DNA of 64,000 bases from Larimichthys crocea (Eukaryota; Chordata; Actinopteri; Sciaenidae): contig NC_040019.1 in the NCBI RefSeq assembly GCF_000972845.2, positions 8,849,774 to 8,913,773 of the forward strand, read 5' to 3'. Under the pieces are notes generated by a model that searched no databases, was not told where the DNA came from, and worked only from the letters and a program-made list of their open reading frames with translations. The translations under genes were made by a program, and so were the position numbers. Shown one piece after another: positions 51,374 through 60,234 of this stretch. Positions within the stretch are counted from its first letter, which is position 1, and each line of letters starts with the position of its first letter.

Positions 51374-54300
51374 ACCCCAGTAAGGCTGCATTGAGTTGTG
51401 CTGACCAGGCTGTCCATGCAGCACACAGCTACAGTCCAGGCCTCATTGCTGGCATTCAGCCACCTGGTGTGTCATCTTTCTGTCCACCCCATCGCTCCAT
51501 CCCTCCGTCCCAGTGCATTCCTCTGTTTGACGCTCATCAGTGCTATTTAATAAACACGGCTATAACTCATACGCACAAACGCAGGTTTTCAAAAGTCAAC
51601 CAAGAGAGAGTTTTTTTTTAAAAAAGAAAAAGAAATAATACAATGTTTGACATCTTTGAGCCTGAAGGGAGAGTACACACATAAGAAGACGGGAAAGGAG
51701 GGGTGAAGTAAAGAGAAGGGGGTCGGAGGGTCTGTGTCTTGAATGGAGCATGACCCGGTGTCAAGCTGCATGAATGTGTGGTCGTCCACAGGCAGGAAAA
51801 CCCAGCAAAAGAAAAGAAGAGATAGACCAAAGCAGGAGCAGAGCAGCTTTATGGAAATGTCTGTTCATGTATGTTTGTGTGCTGGCTGAATGAACAGGCA
51901 TGAATACACACAACACACATACAATAACATGACACCCAATGCACAAGCTGTTTGGATAAAAACACAAAGAACATAACAGCCTTTTCAAAGCAGTGTGAAC
52001 CTTGAAGCTCTACAATATAACAGCACACCCAAAAGGTCCCTGAAACAAGGACTAACAACTGTTTACACTGAAGAATCCGCCTGCTTGTTTTCTGAGTTGA
52101 GTTTAGTCTATAAAACATCAGAAAATAGTGAGAAATACCAAAGTGATGTCTTGAATTTGCTTGTTTCGTCCAATCAACAGTATAAAATCAACTCTATATC
52201 TAATATAGCTTCATATTCAAGTGAGAAAAGCAGAAAATCCACACGTTTAAAAGAACCAGAACCAGCAAATGTCTGGCAGTTCAGCGATCGATCGATGACT
52301 TGACATGTCAATCAACTTATTGACTCCTTTCAGCATTATCCAAAAACCCAAAGCTCTGCAAAACCACAGCCGGTCAGAGCTCACTAAAAGACCCTCAAAG
52401 AAGAAGGGATTTAGTTTCATGGATTGATAGATAAATCTGTCAGTTACTTTTTAGGAAATGTTAGTTAAAGTTGTTCAAAAAGTTCATAGCCTAAAGATAT
52501 TCACCTTACAAACAGATACAGAAAAAAATAAGGAGGTAAATTGTCACATATAAGAAACTGTACCATATAATAATTGTCATTTTCACTTGATAAACGACTT
52601 CAAACATGGTTGTCGTTAAGTTTTGGCAGTCTATTAAACAATGAATCAAGTCTCAGCACCAGTTCAGACCGTAAAGCTCAACAGAACCACAGCAGATTAA
52701 CTAACAAACAAGCCCCAAAGTCCATAAAAGTAGCACAAAGAAAAGATTTTCCTTTCATTTGTCTCAGCTGTCAAAATCAAATATCAAAAAAACCTGATGC
52801 ATATTTTCAAATCCTCTTCTTCCTTCTATGTCCTTCTCTCCCTCTCGTCCTACTCACCCAGAGGAAAAAATGCAGGGCCTTGCTGCTGTAGAGGCTACTG
52901 CTGAGGGGGATGAAGACGGTAGTGTAAGCAGCCCACACAGCCGTCCAGGCTGGGCCGGGCCGGCCGAACGAATCCTCTACTTCTACCAGGCCCCTGGGCC
53001 CGACCCGGCTCACTACCATCAGGGCAGCAGTGGGCCTGGGTGGGAGGGCCACAGGGGAGGGGGGGGAGAAGGAGGAGGAGGAGAGGGGCAGGGAGGGAGG
53101 GAGGGAGAAGAAGGAGGGGAGTCGGTCAGTCAACGTCTCCAGACACAGGAGGCCGAGGGGGCGAAAAAAAAAAAAGAGACGGAGACGGCGACACAAACAG
53201 GGAGAGAAAGAGGGAGAGGAGGCAAGCTAGAAAGAGAGTGGGAAATGGTGAGGCAGGGGGAGAGACAGAGAGTTGAAGGGAGGCATGAGCTCGGGACTGG
53301 AGGGTGGGAGGGGCAGAGTGAGAGGGAGGGGAATGTGGGGGCCAATAGAGGAGCCTGTACTAGAAAACCCCTTTTTGTTTTTTTATATTCTCCAGTTATT
53401 TTCTTTAATAAAATCTATTTGACACATCTTTAATAAACCCAATCCCTGCTGTATCCAATCACACTTCAAAGTTTAAGTCCAAGCAGACCTTTGTCTCTCT
53501 TAAAGTCTTAAAAGTCTTCGGATCAACAAGAATCATTTCAAATGTGTCATGTGTAAGACTTTCCACCTAATGTGGAATGTAATAAAACTATGTCAACATC
53601 TTCCCTAATTACTTACATATGCAATATCACGCCTTCCTTCAGCAGATGTCACTTTTTGACAACTGGTGCAAGAATACTGGACACATTTCTCTAAAGCTAC
53701 CGATTACCGTACGTGTAATTTGAGGATCTAAACTGGTATACCTGTTTTAGGAAAGGCATTGGAACAGAGTAAGTGGCTAGGTGTGACAGTACCTGTGTCT
53801 GCTAGAGGACCAATCAGAAGTGCCAAATATATCTAAATATATGAGCGGGCAGTTTTTAAAAGATCAGTGTGGTCACAACTGCCCGATCAATCCTCAGGTT
53901 ATGGAAGAGTACCCGATATTCTGTCTGTTGATGTTTCATTTTATGAATAAAAACATGAATGACAAGGCTACAGAATAATCCGCGGTATAAAAAACATTTC
54001 AGAAAATAGTGTAAAAATGTCTGATAGCCAAAGATATTCACTTTACCATCATATAAGAGCAGCAAAACCTCACATGTAAGAAGCTGGAAGCAACCACCAT
54101 CCTTTTTTAATTAATTTTCTGTCAGTCAACTAACTGATGACTCTATTTATTTAATCAATCACCATCTGCTTTATTTGACTGAAGACTAAATTAACACAAA
54201 TACGGTGGAAAGAAGTGACGCAGGCGTAGAAACAGAGCCCACTGATTGTTACCATATTCTGCTGTAAATCACAAGTCAAACGGCTGCTTTCCAAGCTGCA

Positions 54301-57300
54301 ATCACAATAATATTCATGTTAAAATCCGCCACACGTCGCTCTGGGTTTGGTTTGTGATTGTCACAATGTGAGCGTCACGGTGTTATTCCAGCAGACATGT
54401 CAACTAATGTTTAGGTTTGCAGGATCTGTGTTTTTACGCGTGAAGAAGTTTTCAAATGACTGTGATATTTTAAAAGAAACTTTGACGTGGTTGGTACAGC
54501 TGTCCAGTCTGGTGTGTTGCATCTAAATTAATAGAAACCAGGTGGATTTCCAAAGCAGACCCATGCGTCACTAATGTCCACCCATAACCTGGTTTGTTGA
54601 TTAACCAGTTATAAATGAATCATCGCATTGTATCATCCAGAAAAGTTTCTCTCTGAAACCCAGGCGTGGCATCTTTGGAAAAACCTTTAAGACACTCTGT
54701 AGGGACTGTTTGTGCACGTGTGTGCATGTGTGTGTGTGTGTGTGTGTGTGTGTACCAACCATTCCATAATCCACTCCATTCGTTATGGTATGCCGCCTCT
54801 GCTCTTCCCGACTCCGCCCGTGTCGCCTCGAGCCGCCTATAAATCCTGTTGCCGATTCACTCTGAGATCTTGGTAAACCTGATTTCACAACACCTGCACA
54901 AATAAACAACAGACAGAATCAGTTTCAACACAATGATATAGTCTGGAATGCACTCTGTAATTACTACTATTGTCGTAGTACAGGGGGGGAAAGTATATAG
55001 TATACATATGGTATAAACATGCGACACATTCATATGCAGAATTATGTTTTTTTCCTTATTATGAATGAATTGCTCAAACAGTCAAATTGCATTATCTTTA
55101 AAAGGGTGTGTACCAAATTTGCATTCAAGGTATTTAATCCAGGTGAATCAGTGTCAGTCAGTAACAATACAGAAACATTTAAAGACATTTAACAGTTTAA
55201 AATTTTCAAAATAATGGATTGTATTTGACTGTAGACAGGCAGTCATGAAGAAAACTACAGACATTAATTTGACACATTTGGGTTGCCAGCGTGTGCCACA
55301 GGGGGGAGCTGTACTCTGCTAATGTGTGTGTGTGGTATCAACAAGGCAGGATGCCTTTATTTAAATGCACACACTGAACACAACACAGTGATAATAAATG
55401 TTGATTATTGAAAATTCGTCCTAAAACTAGTCACTGTCGAGATTTTTAGACTTCACACACCACTCACTGTGTGAAGTCGACAATTCACCAAGAGAAAGTG
55501 ACAGGGAGAGATTGCGATGATGTCCCGGGTGCTGGGAAGGATTTTACCGCTGCCATGATTCAGGGAGTTTTGGCCTGTCTGCTATAATCTGGCCTAATCC
55601 AACAGGGTTTGGCTGCATGTGAGAGATTACAGCATGGTCACTGGTGGTCTGTCTGTCTGTCATTATACAACTAACACTATGTGGACCTGGGGAAACTTTG
55701 CACCAGACGGTTTTGGATGCGGTTGAGCCAAGTTCTTCCACACCAAACTCCGAAAACCATTTCTTCACAGACCTCACTTTGAATATGACTATCATTGTCA
55801 AGATTACCTAATATTTGAACTAACAAAACTAAAACTACACAAATGTATGTGAATCTTTGGCCATATAATCCGTCCATCTATCTATCTGAGCAAAACCACA
55901 GAACTAAGTGCAAGTGGAATAAGCGGTGAAAGCCCTGGGTGCTCGATAGAGAGAGTGTCACTCTTATAGCTCCAGAAAGGCATGGCTGTACAGAGATCAG
56001 GCAAACTCGAACAGACTCTAGCTGAATGTGTGCGTGAGAGAGACAGAGCATGGGAAACGACTCTTGATATGATTGTGAGAGTGAGATGAATAAGATTGAG
56101 TTGGTACAAGAGCGAGAGCCTGTATGTATGAACAAGATAATGAGCAGGCAAACTGGGAATTTCTCAGCAATAGATCCTGCAACCTACATCCGGCTCACTG
56201 GGGGGAAAAAAACTTAACAAAAGACCATCGGCCATTCTCCAATCAGAGAGGTCATAACTGTGCTCCCTCCACGAGGCAAACCCTCAAGATAGATAAATTT
56301 CTGCAGGAATTTCTGACACGACCTCTGACCTGACCTGGGGTTAACAACGGCAATTATTCAGCTCGTCACCCTCTATTAACGCTGCGGAGGGCCTGTTTAA
56401 GCTGTGACATAATACTGATACCTGAGAAGTGTTTTGACCAACAGTGACTGTTTTTGACCCCATTGAGACTCGGGGAAAGACTTGTTGTTGCCATATTTAG
56501 CTTTGTGAGGCTCTCTCTGGAGGCTGGATCTGTCGATATGTGCACTTGTGTGCATTAAATTAGAATAGGAGATCGAAGCTGGCAAGACTGCAGTAAACAT
56601 ATCAGCTCAGTTATGCGAGCAATCAAAAGGCTTGCTCACAGGAATTCATGTCTCAAGTGGTAGGTATTCAGAGGCGCCGTGGCACTACTTCATCCTCATG
56701 TACATGTTTGTTTTTTTGGTGTCCAGATAAGACTTCGTCTGTGTTTTAAGTCTCACAACATATTTTCTAACTATTTTTTTAAAATGTCCAAAATAAAGGC
56801 TGGTGAACGCTTATCAATTATGCATTTTTTTTTCCTGTTCGTCACTAAATTGAATATATTCTACCCTAGTACTTGTCTAGCAAATCTGCACATTCTTAAA
56901 CCTGCACATTATACTCTAGTACTTTTTGTAAATATGTACACTTGTGTTTCCCTTCTTGGTTTCTATTTTTTGCTGCTGTAATAAGTGAATTTCCCCGTTG
57001 TGGGATCAATAAAGTATTATCTTATCTTATCTTATCTTTAAGTGTTGGCCTTTTGGTCACACTAATTAAAAGACCTCATCTTGAGCTTTGGGAAATTGTG
57101 ATTCACTGTTTTCTGACATTTCTAGACAACAAAAAAAGAAACTGCAGCCCTCAGTTGAATTACAAATCAATAAAGAAAGGGTGGAGGTTGTGGGGTGCAG
57201 ATACAGCTGCATGGTGGCAGCATCTTGCTTGTTTATTGGCAGTGTGTGTGTGTGTGTTTTGCTGGTAAACCTCGGGTTTTAACTTATTATCGACATGAGT

Positions 57301-58125
57301 CCTCCATGAACTCACTGAACTGTGCCCAACCCACCCAGACACACTCTTTCATGGTCCTTGCTACTTACTTGGTCCATGGAGCTGCGGTGACTCCAAAGCG
57401 AGCGACTCAATGGACCTGACCCGGCTCTGCTGGGGCTGTGCTGGCTTGTTGGCATGGCCCGGGTCGGCTCGATAACACCCGCTCCCTGGAGCGACTGAAC
57501 TCCGCTCCACACTCCTCCCTGACCTCTCGAAGCCCGCGCTGTACGGGGCCGGTCCACACACGGGGTACCCAGCCCCCTCCTCTGGTGGCCTGGCCCGGCT
57601 CTGCAGCGAGGATGCCCGGTGCTGCAGAGTGTTGGTCACGTTGCTCAGCCCCAGTGGACGGACCTTGCTCTCAACCCGTGTCCCAACACTGCATGTGGGC
57701 TTCTGGTTCTGCTTTGCTGCCTGCTGTGGATGCACGGCAGCCTGGGCCTTGAAGTGAGAGCTGTTCTCCGGGTTGAGCATGGAGTACCGCAGCCCCGCAA
57801 CGAACCGCTCAAAGGTGAGGCAGCCATGCGGCGGGGTGACTCTCCTGAGGCAGCCCAGCACTCCACCGGGCAGGTCCCGGGTGTCTGCGCCCTGCCAGCG
57901 GCTCTCTATCTCGGAGATGTGGACATAGCCCCGTCGACCGTCATCCAAAATGTCAAACAGGGTCCTCAAACTTTGCAGGAAGGCTTTTGGCAGGCCGTCT
58001 GTTGAATACTCTGTCTCTTTCTGCTGCATTTTGGCAGTTTTACCCTGAAAGGCTTCTTTTCTCGGCCCAACTCTGCCGTAAGTCCCGTTCAGCTTGCAGC
58101 TCTGGTCAGCCGCTATCAAAGCCAT
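48676..58125 (-). CDS. sapcd2: Suppressor APC domain-containing protein 2
   Basis: Six coding exons join in phase (5' to 3'): 58125-57369, 54893-54760, 50723-50577, 49673-49572, 49036-48917, 48804-48676 (1389 bases, 462 residues). Exon 1 holds the EF-hand-like N-terminal domain (FLQSLRTLFDILDDGRRGYV, EIESRWQGADTRDLP, LTFERFVAGLRYS). Then come a Ser/Pro/Ala-rich linker and RRHTITNGVDYG. The C-terminal coiled coil follows (LKQMKELEQEKDSLLAGLEV, RARDWYQGQI, LKDQNRLLTQ, RIAQLEQEKSALIKQLFEAR), ending in DSTMDSTFI-like MDSTFI, identical to the mammalian C-terminus as I remember it. The mammalian protein regulates LGN-dependent spindle orientation and cell polarity. The start ATG at 58125 has a weak context (T at -3, G at +4) and lies 26 bases into the exon. 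A non-coding exon ending at 58252 probably precedes it. Confidence 0.93.
51197..51372. repeat. (TG)n microsatellite with internal duplication
   Basis: Long TG/CA tract in a sapcd2 intron, interrupted twice by the same non-repeat word (GAAAGAGAAAAATAGAGTG) about 80 bases apart, showing that a repeat-plus-unique unit was duplicated. Confidence 0.95.
52858..53035 (-). CDS. Candidate unassigned exon in sapcd2 intron
   Basis: On the minus strand a long pyrimidine tract and CACCCAG acceptor (AG at 53037-53036) precede a 178-base stretch ending in a strong donor, TGG|GTGAGT (52858). One frame is open throughout and GC-rich at third positions. It reads PTAALMVVSRVGPRGLVEVE, then DSFGRPGPAWTAVWAAYTTV, then FIPLSSSLYSSKALHFFLW, with a membrane-like middle. 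Its end is in phase with the next sapcd2 exon (LKQMKELE...), but its start is not in phase with the previous one, so it could serve as an alternative first coding exon (ATG at about 53019). The plus strand is also open here, so strand is uncertain. I do not recognise the protein. Confidence 0.35.
53040..53290 (+). repeat. Purine-rich (GGA/GAG)n low-complexity tract
   Basis: Nearly pure purine on the plus strand (gagg, gggagg, gaagaa units). It supplies the pyrimidine tract before the candidate exon on the minus strand, and it produces long spurious open frames on both strands. Confidence 0.85.
54720..54753. repeat. (TG)n microsatellite at sapcd2 exon 2 donor
   Basis: (TG)n immediately follows the donor of the sapcd2 exon ending at 54760 (on the minus strand, ATG|GTTGGTACACACAC...). 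Confidence 0.95.
56816..57041 (+). mobile_element. Non-LTR retrotransposon 3' end with (TTATC)n tail
   Basis: Ends ttgctgctgtaataagtgaatttccccgttgtgggatcaataaagtat then short TTATC repeats (cttatcttatcttatctt), the hallmark 3' tail of a widespread fish LINE-type element. The upstream part (actagt...cctgcacatt) is non-coding 3' UTR. It is 5'-truncated and lies in a sapcd2 intron. Confidence 0.7.
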
Positions 58126-58252
58126 GAATGTGTCGATAATCTCCGCTGAGCTATCAATCAAAAAACACGCCAATACAAGTTGGCTAGACTTTATATGAAC
58201 ACGCAGAATAATTAACAAAAATATAAGCTTACTAAACAACTAAACACATACC

Positions 58253-58435
58253 CTTTTAAAGACTTTTAACCAGAAATAGTCCAGATATTGTTGTGTCCGT
58301 CCACCGAAACTGCGCCGCTCACTGATCCAAACTTTCCTTTTTCTGCACGAGGACCGCCCTTCAAACGGCTGTGCGCGAGCGTCCCGGGACCAGCGATTGG
58401 CCGCGGTGTGCACGAGCTCGTCTCTCATTGGTGCA
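58253..58435 (-). promoter_or_regulatory. sapcd2: sapcd2 promoter and non-coding exon: two CCAAT boxes plus CHR-like site
   Basis: On the minus strand, CACCAATGAG (CCAAT at 58431-58427) and GGCCAATCGC (CCAAT at 58400-58396) are 31 bases apart. A TTTGAA CHR-type element (58365-58360) lies 31 bases further downstream. The region is GC-rich and lacks a TATA box. A donor (AAAAGG|GTATGTG) at 58252/58251 would end the non-coding first exon, joined to the acceptor at 58151 ahead of the coding exon. Paired CCAAT boxes with a CHR are the known layout of G2/M-expressed promoters (NF-Y and DREAM/MMB binding), which fits a mitotic protein. Factor binding is inferred. Confidence 0.55.
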
Positions 58436-58659
58436 GGCCTGAGGTATGCTCCAGTTTGAGTTGTGCTTTTGTTATTACTAATGCTGCTGAGACGTTATTC
58501 ATAAAGAGGCTTGGATATATCACACACCCCCCCTCTCCACATCCAACATAATCAGAAAGAGCTGTGCAAACTATCACTTTACAGACAGAACAGAATACCT
58601 TTGTTTCACATCGTGGAATAAACTTGTTAAGGTGAATATGTCATAAACATTCACCCAAT

Positions 58660-59494
58660 CATCCCAGATAGCAAATATTTTGGCTGTATTATGGCATACA
58701 TTTGGCATTTTTGGCTTTCTTTTGGCATTAAGAAAGCCTTTTGGCTTAACTGTGGTATGATTAGGGCAGTGGTTCTTATCCTTGTTGGAGGTACCGAACC
58801 CTACCAGTTTCATATGCTCATTCACCGGACCCTTCTTTAGTAAAAAATAAAATATGATTTTTTTTACTAGTGCACAAAATGAACCGTGCATTAACATCAC
58901 CTTGTTCAAATAACAAAACCAACACAGTGCATGAACTCACAACAACTTACCTCAGTGTGACTTCTGCTGTTGCCTTTGAGAGACCAGTTCAGATATGCGT
59001 GGCTTCACCTTGGCAAGTGCCAGCCTCATGTCATTTTCACAGCAAAGTCTGTTCCTTTTCTTAGTTTTTATGTCCAGCATCCTCAAAAAACGATTGCTCA
59101 CAAAGATATGTTGTAACAAATGGTATAAAAAATTCCAGGTCGGAGGCTCCACCGAACCCCTGAGACCGACTCACCGAACCCCTAGGGTTTGATCGAACCC
59201 AGGTTAAGAACCACTGGATTAGGGTTATTATCCATAATAGATAAGGAGGTGCCAGCAATATATGGCTGAGTTAAGGCATGTTTATGGCATGCCAGAAGAT
59301 TGGGCGCGAGCGGGAACAGCTGATTTGAGGCTCTTCTGGGACATTTATGGCTATATTTTGGAAGTCCCTTTTGGTATGATTTTGGCTTTTCTAATTTGGG
59401 CCATTTATGGCCCAGACATCCACCCATAACCTTGCCAAAATGCAAGCCAGATTTGGGCCAAAGCGAAGCCAAAAGATTTTTGCTATCTGGGATG
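58660..59494. mobile_element. TIR DNA transposon interrupted by a hAT element
   Basis: The left end reads CATCCCAGATAGCAAA (58660 onward) and the right end reads TTTGCTATCTGGGATG (to 59494), a 16-base inverted repeat with further matches inward (TTTTGGC / GCCAAAA). The interior has repeated TTATGGC and TTTGGC words. A complete 450-base hAT element with its 8-base duplication sits inside, so the original element was about 377 bases. No target duplication of its own was clear, so the superfamily is unassigned. Confidence 0.75.
58767..59216. mobile_element. hAT transposon with transposase C-terminal relic
   Basis: Begins CAGTGGTTCTTA and ends TTAAGAACCACTG, near-perfect terminal inverted repeats, and is flanked by exact 8-base duplications GATTAGGG (58759-58766 and 59217-59224). 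On the minus strand, 59152-58952 encodes a stretch with FLRMLDIKTKKRNRLCCEND followed by MRLALAKVKPRISELV, closely resembling the C-terminus of hAT transposases (KTKxRNRL...DMRxALxKxxPRI). The rest of the transposase is absent, so the copy is an internally deleted, non-autonomous derivative. The exact duplications suggest a fairly recent insertion. Confidence 0.88.
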
Positions 59495-59710
59495 TTGTTT
59501 ACGTGTCTCAAAATGTGTTCACTGCTTTGGATTTGTCTGAATAAAACCAATTGGGAGCATAATAAAACACACACTATGCAATAATATGTAAACTATACTA
59601 TTGTGAAGCTTATAAACATGTTTATTATAATATATTTTGACTTAAGTTGAGTTGTAATAGTTCCACATATTTAGAGAATTGCTCAAGAACTATTAGGCTA
59701 TGTTACATAA

Positions 59711-59746
59711 GATTAAATACAAGTGTTCTTGCACTTGTATTTAATC
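59711..59746. repeat. Perfect 15-bp inverted repeat (hairpin)
   Basis: GATTAAATACAAGTG (59711-59725) and its exact reverse complement CACTTGTATTTAATC (59732-59746) are separated by a 6-base loop. No T-run or gene context suggests a terminator. Confidence 0.9.
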
Positions 59747-59756
59747 TACATTGAGT

Positions 59757-60170
59757 GTCTACGGAAGCGCCAAACGGTCAAACATTCATACATTTGATTA
59801 CCTCAGTTTTCTTGTGAAAGCAAGTTAATTTTATTTATGTCATTAGGTCAAAATAGGAAATGTTATTATCCCAAGATCATTTTCTATCTCAAGATAACAA
59901 AACGTTGTTTTCCTAAAATAATGTCATAAATAATTTCAGATCTTGAGAAAACAAAAGGATAGTCAAGTGTATTAAATCATTGCGTTTGCAACATTCTCCT
60001 GCTCCCCTGACACTGCTGCACTGCATGATGTCTCCTGCAATGATTTAATGTACTAGACTATCCTTTTTGCAAGACCTCAAATGAATTCTGCTGCTATCTC
60101 GTAAAATGTCATTATCTTAAGATCATGAGAAAACATTTTTATTTCGACATGCTTAGGGCTTCCGTAAGTT
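59757..60170. mobile_element. MITE-like element with terminal and subterminal inverted repeats
   Basis: The left end reads CTACGGAAGCGCC and the right end GGGCTTCCGTAAG, imperfect inverted repeats. Two inner pairs also fold back: CAAGATCATTTTCTATCTCAAG against TTATCTTAAGATCATGAG, and AAAGGATAGTCAAGTGTATT (from 59954) against the reverse complement of a block ending near 60069. The centre (about 59985-60035) is unique. This nested-arm structure fits a non-autonomous DNA transposon; the family is unknown. Confidence 0.6.
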
Positions 60171-60173
60171 CCA

Positions 60174-60229
60174 CGCTGTTCGGGGCCGGTCCACACACGG
60201 GGTACCTGGCCCCCTCGTCAGGCAACCTC
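60174..60229 (-). pseudogene. Orphan copy of a piece of sapcd2 exon
   Basis: These 55 bases match 57536-57590 in the first coding exon of sapcd2 with 8 mismatches by my count (about 85%), with no gaps. On the minus strand the copy reads PDEGARYPVCGPAPNS where the gene reads PEEGAGYPVCGPAPYS, so the frame is open and the protein-level match is strong. It lies 1.9 kb upstream of the sapcd2 promoter and directly abuts the MITE at 59757-60170. It is likely a relic of a partial duplication. No other sapcd2 exon was found nearby. Confidence 0.75.
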
Positions 60230-60234
60230 ACCCC

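Noticed and set aside
52828..53433. 201-codon + strand open frame
   Set aside because: Mostly translation of the purine-rich (GGA)n tract; the opposite strand has better splice sites.
58240..58428. 62-codon minus-strand frame (MRDELVHTA...) as a sapcd2 upstream ORF
   Set aside because: Its ATG overlaps the distal CCAAT box region, so it is probably upstream of the transcription start.
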